From: Chondrus crispus
Taxonomy: Eukaryota > Rhodophyta > Florideophyceae > Gigartinales > Gigartinaceae
Direction: 5' to 3'
Assembly: GCF_000350225.1 (NCBI RefSeq)
Contig: NW_005178992.1
Span: 370,733 to 434,732, forward strand
DNA length: 64,000 nt
The notes beneath the pieces are model-generated. The model was not told where the DNA came from. It searched no databases and worked only from the letters and a program-made list of their open reading frames with translations. Each line of letters begins with the position of its first letter. Positions within the stretch are counted from its first letter, which is position 1. Below are positions 9,727-22,138 of this stretch, one piece after another. Made by a program: the position numbers and the translations under genes.

Positions 9727-11130
9727 ATGCAAATACGACATAACCTCGAAAAGTACACGCAGTTCTACCCCATTCGGTACATTTTATGCCGTGGTCACAG
9801 CCTGCTAGAGAAAGAATCAAATATCCTACAGTGCGAGGGCATGGTGGCCAGCGGGTTGCGTTTTGAGATCTGCATGTCATCCAGAGAACAGGATTTAATT
9901 ACTTTCCAATATCTTCCTCTAGAGCCGAGACTGCGTGCCTGGGTTGCTGAAGAAAAGAGTTGCAGAACATTGTTTGAATATTATCAAACTCAGTCAAATG
10001 AATCTGTTGTTCGTAGGGGAACTGGAAAAATGGTCTATACTACGAAGATGTTTTTGACGGCTCTCGTTTTACGAGAATTCTTCAGAAGAACGGGGGAATC
10101 GAGGCTCCGAAATACGATGCATTCATTGCTCCGAGTTGTGACGGTTCGGCGCCTTATCAAAAGAGACAGTACAGCTGTTGGCCGATTGTAGCACTGAATC
10201 AGAATCAACCTCCCGGTAAGCAATTCATCATGAAGAACACAATACCGCTGGGTTTTGTTCAAGGTCCGTCAGAACCAAAACAGATACATACTTAGTTCAC
10301 ACCTCTGAAAGGGGAAGTCGATCGCATAAACGATAGCGGTGGTCCAATGATGCGATTCTTCGACGGCATAGAGAGACCAGTTCGAGGGCACGTCATTTTC
10401 TGCACTGGAGACGAGCCTGCTGTAACTAAAATGGCAGGTCTGAGAGGCCACAACAGCAAGATACCCTGTCGGTACTGTGCAATCCGGGGTGTTTGGTCTC
10501 CGTTCCACTCACATGTCTACTTTCCAACTCGCTGCGAGGTGATTGCAAGCTCTGCAAACGCTCAGAAGGTCTTCAAACATCTTCATGCGATGAACCCACC
10601 AAGTTAAGGGATATTTACGATCCCAGTGATCCCCCTATGCGAACCGAAGACGAGATTGAGATTGTTCTGCTTGATCTTGACGATGATTCTCCGTTGTCAA
10701 CGAACGAAAAGGAGAGACTATCTTGTGATTCTGTGCTCAAAAAAGGACTGTGCCGCTCACAATTCATTCAATTATACCGGACATATCGTTCCCACCTGAT
10801 GTCATGCACAAATTCATGAACATCTGCTATGATCTTATTTCAATTTTCAAAGGAATTTATCCATCTTGCATCCGACATCCTTGACGGCAAAGACAAATTT
10901 GTTTTGTCATCAACTCAATGGAGGATGATCGATAAAGAAATGGACTCCATAAAGAACGGAAAATCAGCTTCCGTATTTCCAGATGTTCCGAGGAACTGTA
11001 AGTATAGGGCGCATTGGAAAGCTGCTGAGTGCTTGGAATTCATCGCCAATTACGGTACTCTGCGCAGTGACGAGTGTGGAAACGAAGTGTATCAAAATGG
11101 TCGCGACCGCCGCGAAGAAGGCGTGCAGCT
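9727..11130 (+). mobile_element. Decayed CACTA/EnSpm-type element with Tnp2 transposase
   Basis: Plus-strand pieces match the Tnp2 transposase (Transposase_21) in the right order: YEDVFDGSRF and SCWPIVALNQNQPPGKQF (10.03-10.22 kb), VIFCTGDEPAVTKMAGLRGH with KIPCRYCAIRG (10.39-10.49 kb), FPPDVMHKFMNICYDL (about 10.79-10.84 kb), and FPDVPRNCKYRAHWKAAECL (10.97-11.04 kb). An in-frame TAG at 10294-10296 and at least two frame changes (around 10.5-10.8 kb) show it is dead. No start and no terminal CACTA repeats were found. The GC-rich stretch up to 11787 may belong to it. Confidence 0.7.
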
Positions 11131-11189
11131 TGGCAACGCGATGTCGCAAAAGAGCTGCACCTCGGTGCATGCTGCATCTAGAAGCGGGT

Positions 11190-11787
11190 AAGCCGGCGCA
11201 CGAGATTCAATGGCAACCTCACAGCCGAGCGTGGGGACGACGCTCCATGGCTCATTGTTATTGCGTCAAGACCTTCAGGTTGCCATTACGGCGGTGGGAA
11301 GACGTGCACGGGGTGTACACAGGCGGGCGCCTTGGCTAATGCAGCTTCGGCGCCTTCCAGTGGGGCGTCCTCCAGTGCGGCGGCTGAGCGTGTCCAGGGC
11401 CGCAGCGCAGCTGCATCATGGTGGCGGAGTGTCGGACATAGTGTGCGCGAGAGGCGGGATTGTCTGTTACAAAATGGGGCGCGTGTGTTGCAATTGGGCA
11501 CGGTCGGGGACGGCAATCCTGGTGTGCGCTTCTTTGCCTGTGGCACAGACCCAGCGGAGGGGCGGGGTTACACGGTGCGGCGGACAACAGATGCGCAAGA
11601 TCCGGCGCTTGTTGGTAACACACCCGTGACGAGGCGCGTGGGGGCTTCTTTGCCCGGCGAAACTGCCGCGCGGTACGCAGCGGAGAGGCTCCGCGCGCTG
11701 CCAGCTGCCCAGAGATAGCACGCTCTTCAGCACACGTTGCGGTCGCGCACTAGATCACGTTTGAGGCGAGGAGGCGGCGTGGGCGCC
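11190..11787. other. GC-rich stretch without a recognisable gene
   Basis: Between the Tnp2 remnant and the Copia element lies ~600 bases of GC-rich sequence whose frames overlap on both strands and match nothing I know. Its continuation beyond the Copia insertion is 17793-17993. It may be the far part of the CACTA-type element. I see no RNA gene in it. Confidence 0.4.
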
Positions 11788-11792
11788 CGCTC

Positions 11793-12272
11793 TGTTGTTG
11801 CAAGGAGACTTTCTCAGAACGAAGCAAAGTTCCGCTTCGCCAAGAAATCAGCAGTAGAGTTTCTGGAATAATCTAAGGAGTCATATGTCAACCGGGAGAC
11901 GCAACAGAGACTCAGATAATTTGGCCGAGTCTCCGCTGCGGGAGGTAAACCGCAGTGGCCTCGCGCGCGTATGCGGGCAGTAGTATAAATTACCATTCAG
12001 CAACGGACAGAATGTAGAAAGTAACAATCGATCGAATACTCATCTTACGACTAAACATTGTTCATTCACCAAACGCCGTTGCGTTTGCCTTCGAGCAGGT
12101 ACTGCTCAACCAAGTGGGCGTTTCTCACTTTCCGCCGCATCGCGCGTCCGCGATCGGCAAAATCCACTTGCAGTTCGCAAGCGGAGATCACTGACGTGCC
12201 GTAAGCAGGTCAGACGGAAGAGGACTGCCGTTTGCAGACCTCCCATTTAATTGTTACGTCTGTGTAACAACA
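11793..12272 (+). repeat. 5' LTR of Copia C
   Basis: 480 bases, TG...CA ends with a 7-base terminal inverted repeat. A TATAAAT box lies near 11985. The sequence following the LTR does not match the initiator-tRNA primer site seen in the other two Copia elements of this window. Confidence 0.92.
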
Positions 12273-15200
12273 TTCGCGAATAACGCTACATTGGCGTACA
12301 GAAATATTTGGTTAAACTCTTTCTAATTCATTATGACGTCTTCTTTTGACCGGTTGGAGTTAGAACCAAAATACGAAACCGAACAATCCGAGTTCATCGA
12401 CAAGGTGGGAAAAATCATCGAGAACGCAGGGAACCCTTCTCCCGAAACAAATGAACGACTACTAGAAAACATCCGGGAGCAGTTTACGCCTGCAACTCTA
12501 TTCTCTCATAATGTTCTTTCGACTTATCGAATCTACCAAAGACTGCGGGAAGTACTCCGTGATCGCGGACTAGACGTTCCTCGCCAGGGGCGACTCATTG
12601 TTCAACGTTTGGCTCATTTGGTGTATCCCTCCCTTAACATGAAGAAAGTTTAAGTGAATGTATGAAAATCATCGCAGACTTTGGCAATGTGCGAAAAGAA
12701 GCCGACAGTGACGCAGAAAGAAACATGGATGGACCCCCACAACCTGATGAGATGCAGTACATTCCGGATCCAAATGAGAGAAACAAATCGATCAACGTAC
12801 TCAAGGATAAAAGTGGCGAAGATGCGCAAGAACCAACTCAACAGTCAGAAAACAAAATGATCTTAAATGTGCTTAGCAAAATGTGTGTTGAATTGAGGGA
12901 AGAACGTCTTGCCCGTCAACAGCTCGCAAATACACTACCCAACAACAATAACTTCGGTTCCCAATCAATGGCTCAGATCAGTAGTAAGGTCCATTACATT
13001 TCCCAACGCTTCAAAGACTCTCGCTCTAAATATGGAGGAACCTATGATGAATGCTGGGAAGAGTACCAAGATGCATACGAGACGCTTCTGCCGACCAAGG
13101 TCTGACCGATCGTCAAATGCTCTCACACATGCATAACATTTTTAAAGCAGATGCGCTGGAATACTACAACTCATACATCAAGAATGCCTGCAATACTTTT
13201 CGGGAAGCTTGCAAAATGATTGATCTGTACTTTAACTCACACGCCCGACAGATGCATGTTAGAAATAAGCTCAGATCTGTGCGACTCTCTGAATTTACGA
13301 ACGATGAACCGGACATGCACAAAGCACTAACGAAATTAGCAGCACACATCAGTACGAGGCATAAGCAAACACCTCGCTCGTTCCGCACAGAATGCAATAA
13401 GGTGGAATACCTTCAAACGGCGGTTCAGGGCTATTCATGGGCCACACCTTGTATCGCCCGCATCAATGAAAACACTCGATTCCAAGATTTTTATATCGAG
13501 CTTTCACGAAGTGTACAAGCGAAGATGGCTGAGTTGGAGTCCAACATCCTCGATTGTGATAAGAACGAAAATCACATAATTCGAAATGAATCGAAGCCTT
13601 CTATCCATTTCACGCAACCCCGATACGGTCCAAGTATATCTACTCAGCTTTTCCCAGGTGCAAACAAAATGACTTGTTGGAACTGTGCGGAGCCTGGACA
13701 TACACACGCAAGTTGCCGCGTGCCACTCGATCCAGTCAGGATTGCATCAAGAAAGGTGGCATATTTCGACAGTAAAAAAAAGGCAAAGGGCAGAAAGAGA
13801 AATGAATATAAGCGAGTCCTCTTTGAGATGGTACAGGGCATGAAGGAGCTTGGAATTTTGGAAACGGGTACAATGCGAGATTCTTCTTCTGACGAAGATG
13901 CACTAGTTATGTTCGGAGTATCGGATTAGAACTGCAGGGAACCAAGCGACTCAGACACAGATGAAAGTCCGGCAAAGGCCCTTTATCAAAACATCTGCTG
14001 GGACATTGAATCAAATGTCGAGGGCGGGGATTCATCAGATATGCCTATGGATTTTTAGAAGGGACAGTTACTCGCCAAGACTGCCCTTATATTAGGCGAA
14101 AGAAAGCAACAGACAAGAAGCCCGAAAGGATTCTGCGCAGCAGAGAAATAGCCGGTCAACGTTGCGAAAACAAAGGCTGCCGTCATATATTTTTTGACGA
14201 AAAGGAAGTGATATCGGTCAATGCTCAAAGCTCGAAACTAATCTTCTCGAATACCAAATTCTGAGGGGCAGTCCTAGACACAGGAGCACAGCGATCCGTA
14301 ATCGGGAAACGTCAAGCCAAGCTGATGTGTTCCTTCACAAATTCGAAATTCAAACTGTTACCTTCAGACACCACATATAAATTTGGTGATGGTTTCCACA
14401 GGTCGCGTGGCTGTATGAAAGTCCGCATTCCAACACCGAATGGATCCTATATTGAGATATTGCTGGATGTGGTAGATACAGACGTTCCCATGCTCATTGG
14501 GTTGGATGTCTTAGACGACGAGGGACTTGTTGTTAACAACCTGACCAACAAACTGGAATGCCCTCGCCGTAATTGGACTTTGCCGATCAACAGGAAGCAT
14601 GGTCACCTTTATCTGACATGGAATTTGAGTGAATGTTTTTTCACGAAAGCAGAGCTAACAAAGTTACATCTGCAGTTCTATCATCCACACGCCCGGAAGC
14701 TTTACAATTTAATCAAGAGAGCGCGACCTGAAACTGCGAGCAGCTCTCTTCGAAAAACATTAGAGGAGATATCAGAGGCCTGCAGAACTTGTCGTATATT
14801 TTCGACAAAACCACGTCGCTTCGTCGTTTCAATGCCTCCTTCCGAAATTGTCTTTAACGAAGAAATAGCCCTCGATCTAATGTGGTTGAATGGGAAAGCA
14901 GTTCTTCACGTCGTGGACACACAAACTCATTTCAGCAATGCAGAAATATTGACCGGGCAATCAGTCGAGGACGTATGGCGGTCCTTCATAAACTGTTGGG
15001 CTTCGATTTATGCCGGGTTCCCTTCTAAAATGCGCCTCGACCAAGGAAGCGCCTTTACGTCACCTAAGTGAAAGCAGCTGTCAGAAACAGTGGGCATTCA
15101 CCTCCAATTTTCGGGCGTTGAGAGTCATAACTCCCTGGGGCCGGGAGAACGGTATCATGACCCACTACGACGAATTTTTCGGAAAATCAAGTTTGACCAC

Positions 15201-17307
15201 CCGACAGTAAAAGACGAGTTCGCGCTCAGGCTCTCAGTCAACTCCATGAACTGCACGGCTGGACCAGAAGGGCTAACACCTGCCCTCCTTGTTTTTGGAG
15301 TACAGCCTCGATTCCCTCCGATCAACACAACAAGACCTAACCAACGTGAAAGGATGAAGGCTTTGCGCTGTGCTCGGGCGGAAATGGCCGCAATCGCGGC
15401 AGAACTACGCGTACAGAAGGCTTTCAGATCCCGTGCTCCGAGAGCAGCCCAATATGTATTAGAACCAGGACAAAAGGTATGGGTATATCGTGAATCGGAC
15501 AAGCGCTACATCGGACCGTTTTCTATATTGCGGATCGACGGAAAGCAGATCTTCATACTTATGAAAGGCAAAGAAGTACAGCACAGCATTCATCAGGTAA
15601 TCCCCGACGCCTCCTTCGATGATATTTCAAGCGATATGCGCTTCGTTAATGCGCTGCACTCCTCCCTTCAGCAGTTTAAATCTACGAAAAAGAGGTCTTA
15701 CACAAATGATCCACTCGATATTTTCATACAAGATATCTTGCACCCCCCCGATCCTCGTGTGCATAACAAGGAATCAGAGCGTGCAAAAAAAGGAAATTGA
15801 GGGATTGATACGACGTGGTACGTGGAAAGTGGTGATGAAAGAAGATATCCCAGCAGGGGCGAACGTGTTGAATGGGCGCTTTGTTGTGACCATCAAGAAC
15901 GTGGAAACAGACACACCGATCTACAAAGCCCGCTTCGTAGTGCAAGGGCACAGGGACAAGGAGAAGACACAACTCGTTCACAATTCCACCACGGTTCGTC
16001 AAAGCTCAACAAGACTATTGATTGCATTGGCAGCAATTTTTGGTTTGCGTGTATGGACACATGATATAACGCAGGCTTACTTACAGTCGGCAAGTCAGTT
16101 ATTGCGAGAAGTTTACCTAAAGCCGAGTAAGGAATTCGAACTCCGCAGTCACCAGCTTCTGAAGCTTCTAAAGCCATTATATGGACTTGCAGATTCTGGG
16201 GATTATTGGAACTTGACAATGGCCAAGCACGTGCAAGAACATTTAGGCATGAACAAAACTGCCGGAGACATGTCTTTATTTTTTGAAAAGGTTCGAGGGA
16301 AGCTTTGCGGTCTCCCCGGAACCTACGCGGATGACAGTCTTCTAGCAGGCGATGAAGCGTTTTTGAAGCATACAGACAAAACCATTGAGAAATTTGAGTC
16401 AAAGAGCCGAGATATGGACAACACAAGGTTCGCCGGGGTTTACATAGAGACCAAACACAATGGATTTCTTGTACATCAAAAGAGCTCCTCAGAACGTCTA
16501 TCACAACTTAAAGCAGACTGCAGTTTTACAGATTTTCGCTCCGCACGTGCTCAACTCGCATGGCTAATACACACGCGACCATTAATTGCCTGCGATATTA
16601 GCATGGCTGCTCAGGTTACGGAATCAACGTTTGCGGAAAAACACATTAATGCAATCAATAAGGTAATCAAGAATGTGAAGCTTGACTCGTCTAGAGGGCT
16701 GAATATGCAGAAACTTAACGAAAATACACTACATATTCGCGCCTACGCGGATTCATCTTTTGCGAACAACGCGGATCACACCCTCAAACTCGGTTATATC
16801 GTATTCTTAAGTGACGAATCGGGAAAATGCAACGTACTACATTACGCATCTTTTAAGAGCCGGAGGGTGACGAGATCAGTACTTGGTGGAGAGATATATG
16901 CTTTTGCGGACGCCTTCGACTACGCATACACAATGAAGCACGACTTGGAGAACATCACTGGACGAACTGTACCTCTGAAAATGTTCACTGACTCCGAAAG
17001 CCTCTTTGACGTTATAACGAAAAGTTCTTCAACTACAGAGCGCAGGTTAATGACTGACGTGCAAGCAGTCCGCAACGGTTACGACAAGCAGGAAATATCT
17101 GACATTGGATTTATTCCCTCTCATAACAATCCTGCTGACGCATTTACCAAGGTTGGCCCGTGTGCAATATTAGACCAGATACTAGCATCAGGAGAAATCA
17201 AGCACGATGTTGAGCAATGGATTATTCGTACTCCGATCACGGACATAACAAGTCGGGGTGATAATTGAAATTACGAGCGAATCTTGGCGAAAAGAAAAAA
17301 GAGGGAG

Positions 17308-17787
17308 TGTTGTTGCAAGGAGACTTTCTCAGAACGAAGCAAAGTTCCGCTTCGCCAAGAAATCAGCAGTAGAGTTTTTGGAATAATCTAAGGAGTCATA
17401 TGTCAACCGGGAGACGCAACAGAGACTCAGATAATTTGGCCGAGTCTCCGCTGCGGGAGGTAAACCGCAGTGGCCTCGCGCGCGTATGCGGGCAGTAGTA
17501 TAAATTACCATTCAGCAACGGACAGAATGTAGAAAGTAACAATCGATCGAATACTCATCTTACGACTAAACATTGTTCATTCACCAAACGCCGTTGCGTT
17601 TGCCTTCGAGCAGATACTGCTCAACCAAGTGGGCGTTTCCCACTTTCCGCCGCATCGCGCGTCCGCGATCGGCAAAATCCACTTGCAGTTCGCAAGCGGA
17701 GATCACTGCCGTGCCGTAAGCAGGTCAGACGGAAGAGGACTGCCGTTTGCAGACCTCCCATTTAATTGTTACGTCTGTGTAACAACA
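17308..17787 (+). repeat. 3' LTR of Copia C
   Basis: 480 bases, same ends as the 5' LTR. The gag-pol coding region stops at 17268, shortly before a purine-rich run that adjoins the LTR, as expected of a polypurine tract. Confidence 0.92.
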
Positions 17788-17792
17788 CGCTC

Positions 17793-17993
17793 CACGCACT
17801 CCGCTCCCGTGCTCACGCACGCACGCCATTCCGTCTATTTAGAAACCGGACAACCCCGTTCCATCTATTCAGAAACTGAGCAAAAAGAACCGCAAAACAT
17901 CATCCCCTACCTTCCCAACATATCACGTCATTTTCTGTCCCACTACTGTACAAAATTGTACAGATCTGATTCATCCATCCTGCTCTAAAGGGT
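17793..17993. other. Spacer between Copia C and array unit 2
   Basis: About 200 bases of AT/GC-mixed sequence with a short palindrome (CTGTACAAAATTGTACAG, about 17946-17963). No coding text. It continues the GC-rich sequence interrupted by Copia C and stops where the array homology starts (CAATTCGTGTAGC at 17994). Confidence 0.5.
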
Positions 17994-18333
17994 CAATTCG
18001 TGTAGCACCTTCGGGCGATACAAAGAACCCCAAGTTCAATTTTACAAAAGGTTTGTTCAGTTACCGTTCTCCATAATACTTATTACTGCAGTAGCGCCTT
18101 CCCCGCTCTCATCAAGTAAGTAATAGTCAGTTGTTCAAGTTTGGTGTTGTCCAAAACACAAAAGTTGAACAGTGATCTAATGCGGTGCGGAATGGCCAGC
18201 CGTTGTTGCGCTTGTGCTGCCATGGGGCACGTTTTCGTATCATCGATGCAAGGGGAATCGCCATACGTACCACACCATGTGCACCATTCACATATATTTA
18301 CAAGACGCATTGAGATGAGGATGGCGAAACTAG

Positions 18334-20267
18334 CTAGACCGTATAAACAGACTTAGATTGCCCCCTCCTTAAGCGTGGCATCGAGTGAACCAAGCTTAAG
18401 TCAGGTGCTTGGACAGGCTTGTCATTTTCCCCAAGTGTTCCTAGGTGGAGTTCCCCGTTCGACCATTCTGGCTGAAATATTCCGATATCCAGAGGGCATC
18501 GGCTTGCCAACTTGCAATCTATGGGCGCTTGGAGGAGCTCGTTCTGTGTGCGCACCAACGAAGTGACGACGTCGATGTCTAGTTCGTTTCTAAGAAAGAG
18601 GCAAACTGAAAGGAAAAACATAAAAAGCATGGCGTAGCTGGCGGCAGAGGCAATGAACCACACATTTATCGCCGCTCGTGCTGTCTTCCGCACCCCGTAT
18701 CCCATCCCGATCTTCGGCGACAAGCTTCTGTCTAGGGGGAGCACTGGGAAACTCTTGACACTTGATGCTAAGTCAGCAGCATCCAATGAGAAAATTTGAG
18801 GCCTCGATCCAGTGACTCGTAGGCTCCTAACCGGCAAAGTCTTGTAGAGAGACATGTAGACCATCGTGTCTTTTGCTTCTTCCAAAAAATCGCGAGCAAA
18901 TCGTGTCAAATTTACGCCCGACGCATACGAAAGTCAGTTTCTTGAACTTCGGATGCCCACCCTTGGATGATTCGATATGTATCGTTCTCAAAAGTCAGCC
19001 GACACGAACACACGATGTGACCCATGGCGCATTCTCCCCGATCAGTAATGTACACATGAACGAGTTCAGAAATGGATCCAGCAGTGACTGACACGCTACC
19101 ATGCCATTCCACACTCTTGAACTGCAATTCTTCATGAGGCAAACCAAATTCGATCTGCATGTTTTCTACTCTGCTCTGCCGAACCGGCAACTGCTCCATC
19201 TGCAGTTCAGCTCCCTGAGGAGCTTGGCGTAGGAGGTCCGGTTCTAATTCCACCCAAATAGTTTCGGAACCGGCAAGCGAACGAAAGATCAAGTGTTGAA
19301 TATCTGCCCAACCCCGAAGAACGAAACTACCCGGGTGCAAGCCACCATTAGAGGTGCTCCCAATCCCTACGGGAATTTCCTCTATTATTTTTCTTCTCGT
19401 CATGTTTAGTCCTACGGCAGAGTTCCATCCTGCTCCAAGTGCCATATCAGAAAGGAGATAAAGGAATTTGTGGACCTCGGTGCGGTTTTCTAATTGCCCT
19501 AATTGTCGTTTGATTCCCTCCTCGTCACAGTTAGACCAGTTGAAGGGTACTGCGGCGACTACTTCCTCAATCACAGAACTGTCTGATGGCGTTCTCCTCT
19601 TGAAATCTATTCCCGTTTCCTGGGCCCTGATAACCAAGCAGTCCATAGAGTTCACGGCATTAAACCCAGTGATGGCTCTTCCTTCACCTGGCCAACAATT
19701 TGTGTGTCCTGGCCCGATGAGTGGGGCTTCGTGATCTATAGACGGATTTCTCAGTGATGAGCCCGTCACCTCAAACACTTGACCAAACAGCCTAATACCA
19801 CCACCTTTATTCGGATCTTCGTCTTCGGCGTTTAAATTCACAGATAGAACTTTCCCCTTTGCAGCCTCGAATATGCTTCCCAGCTCGACTTCAGTGTCCA
19901 GTTCTACATCTTTTTCGACGCTACCGAATTCTGCCATAATGGCTAGGCCAAACAGGGTCACTGCTGCCCCCCAGAAGCATAGACTTATCCATGTCGCGTT
20001 TCGGTCTATTCCGGGTAGTTGGGTCAGCCTACCAGTCCGTGTCGTACCCAATGCCACCCGTCTTCCTTTTCGTGCCATGAAGCCATTAATCCTTGATGAA
20101 GCTTTTTGTAGCACCACAGCAATGAGCACATCGACAAGGATAGCCAAACCAATGAGTCGGATCACGTTCCAAATTGGGGTGCTAAAGGGCAGTACGAATT
20201 CCAGGGACATGATGTAGAGGGAAGGGGGAAGGCTTGTCAACGTAGTTTGGTTTTTGAATATGAACAC
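18334..20267 (-). pseudogene. Three-pass membrane protein, copy 2 (mosaic, frameshifted)
   Basis: Reading from 20267, the first 451 residues follow copy 3 closely, including its signature patch (GPGHTNCWPGEGRAITGF). The frame then shifts at about 18910-18915 by loss of one base relative to copy 4, and the last ~190 residues follow copy 4 (SLDAAD and YGVRKTARAAI as against YEVRKTTRAAI in copy 3). The break coincides with the switch of parentage, so a recombination or conversion junction probably caused it. As it stands the gene would make a soluble-tailed protein with the first two membrane segments but not the third. Confidence 0.8.
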
Positions 20268-21153
20268 CGATACACGATAAATGCGCCCCTGTTCTGGTTA
20301 TGCAATGTAGGCGTCGTGTCCAAGACCCTTGGAGAAGTGGCGTTGTGAACGAATTCTTCTTTTCCGGTTTCCTCGACAGTGCTCGTTATTGCTTGGCTAG
20401 GCTAGCACTTTTGAATGGGGTCACCTTCCTGCGTTTGTTCAGTACGCATAAAAATACACATAGATCCAGTCGTCGAAAAATGCATGGGTAAATTGTACCG
20501 TACAGCAACGGAGACCCAGTTCTGTTGATTTGCCATACACGGTAGTGGTGAGGGTACCAGGAAACAATTTGGACTTGCAAGACATTTGTACAGTACAGTA
20601 CAGCCTTTTCTGCTATCTCATTTGTGTCATTTTCGTGCGCATATTGTACTGGCATGGCTTTACAAGCCCTTTTGAGGCAGCGGTGTCATGTGCATGTTTG
20701 ACGGTCGTTTTTTTCTACCTCACGTTTCTGTGATATGAGTGGCACTGATGCGCCTCTCGTAGGAAAACCTTTTTACCTTCACGGGCCTGAGAGCTCCCTT
20801 GTTGGCTAATCATGAGACTATGAATAGTATGGACATAAATGCCCATGGATCAGGCCTACGTTGTACAGTAACACAGTGGGAGAAGGAGGCGTCCTTCAAG
20901 ATGGAATGAGGCATTCCTTCATGAATCACGTGTCACTTACAATGAGGCATTGCTTTACTAACTTTTTGGGAACTGATCTCGTATTGCCAAAAAAGGCCTG
21001 CTGTAAATCACGGGAAGAATCCAGAGCGTGGCTGGATTTAATGGGTTCAGAAACTTTGCTGCTACCCACAGAGGGGCGTTGGTTTTCCTGTTCAGTGATT
21101 CTCAAGACTTGACAACATGCACGGATTCCTTTTATCTTTGAGATAATGTTGCA

Positions 21154-21253
21154 TTTGGTTGTACTGGGGTGTAGTGATCCGTAGGCGCGGCGATCGTGGT
21201 GAGCTGATCGCTGTTGTACGTGTGCAACGTGTGTGCATATGGCTCTCATGACA
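21154..21253 (-). repeat. Fossil LTR of the Copia A family (unit 2)
   Basis: About 100 bases resemble the Copia A LTR (GATCCGTAGG, then CGATCGTGGTGAG, then GGCTCTCATGACA) and are flanked by TTGCA on both sides (21149-21153 and 21254-21258), a likely 5-base target duplication. It has no retroelement body and is more diverged than the Copia A LTRs. The same fossil sits at 38461-38560 in unit 3, so it came before the unit duplication. Confidence 0.75.
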
Positions 21254-21685
21254 TTGCAGACAGTAGTGTTGTCGCGGAAACACAGCTACTGTATGCAAGT
21301 ATTTCGCCGCTGGAAGCTCATTGTTCGAATACGATGTCTGCGCTACAAATGGTACCTTCTCGAGTCGACCGCTCTGATTGAACGGAGTGGCGAGAAACTT
21401 GCCAAACTCGAAAACTGAAGCAGGTGTTGGGCGTCTGGGAAGCACAAGACTGTAGCCCTGCTCAAAGAATGTGATGTTTTGAGTCACACAGCTCTGGCAA
21501 TTGTGTACGTCGTAGAGCTTGTTGCCTGCTCTGTCCAATATGATACACCGAATAAATATCTTTTGGAGAAGGAGATGTGCTGTCTTCTGCCATCCAAATA
21601 TCCTTACTTCAAAATCGCTGCACGGGGATGGTGGCATAGACGCGACCGCCATGGAGTCGGACACGTAGAGTACAGTGCAATTCAA
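21254..21685 (-). CDS. Hypothetical small protein, 3' end replaced by fossil LTR (unit 2)
   Basis: An open frame starts at 21685 and runs 144 residues to the fossil LTR, then ~50 more residues through LTR-derived sequence to 21092. The host-like part begins MNCTVLYVSDSMAVASM and includes a Cys-containing stretch (HNCQSCVTQNITFF). I recognise no family. The identical copy in unit 3 is too similar to test for coding selection. It could be a truncated gene or chance. Confidence 0.3.
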
Positions 21686-21936
21686 GAGCCGGAGGTGGTC
21701 ATATAGTCAACTAAAGTTAGTTGAAAAGAGCACTGATCATTGCAATCTTTTTAGTAATTGTGCCCTTACGAAGCAACGCACTTGCGTTTTCGGTGCCGCA
21801 GCGTAACATGGTAAAATTAGAAACATGCCGAGTGCACGTCACTGGCACCAGTACTTCTGTGCAACTTGTTGCCGTTACCAATTGTCAGCGATGAACATCT
21901 TCCATTGGGTTTTCGCAGATGGTGCACCTCACTGAT

Positions 21937-22138
21937 TGTGATGCAAGATCGATGGCTCGGTTTACTGTGATCGCGTCTCTATCTACCTTATGTAGGGATG
22001 GTAGCGATCCGTAGGCCGGCGGCGATCGTGGTGAGTTGATCGCTGTTGTACGTGTGCTACGTGTGTGTATATGGCTCTCATGACTGCTGACGCATTGCTG
22101 TTGCGGCGTCGACGTTTGTTTTTATGGCTCTCATGACA
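21937..22138 (-). repeat. 3' LTR of Copia A
   Basis: 202 bases, TG...CA, ending beside a purine-rich tract on the coding strand. The family's short LTR appears again as the fossil at 21154-21253. Confidence 0.85.

Larger units (their letters stand above)
6044..9740. repeat. Array unit 1 (partial): membrane-protein gene plus flanks
   Basis: The unit starts at the shared CAATTCGTGTAGC downstream flank, also seen at 17994, 35303 and 42476. It contains the first membrane-protein gene and its upstream flank to about 9255, then a ~145-base extra piece bordered by TTTATCT-like repeats (about 9248-9400), then a GC-rich segment (9400-9640) shared with 45.26-45.48 kb. It lacks the secreted-protein gene of the full units. 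The right border, against a decayed Tnp2-type element, is not sharply defined. Confidence 0.7.
11793..17787 (+). mobile_element. Copia LTR retroelement (C), broken, young
   Basis: Two 480-base LTRs (11793-12272 and 17308-17787) begin TGTTGTT and end AACAACA, and are flanked by a perfect 5-base target duplication, CGCTC (11788-11792 and 17788-17792). The interior holds, in Copia order, a gag region with a CCHC knuckle (12.3-13.9 kb), aspartic protease (about 14.3 kb), integrase (about 14.6-15.8 kb) and reverse transcriptase with YADD plus RNase H (15.8-17.27 kb). The LTRs differ at four positions (about 0.8%), so insertion is recent. The coding region is broken at several places. Confidence 0.93.
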
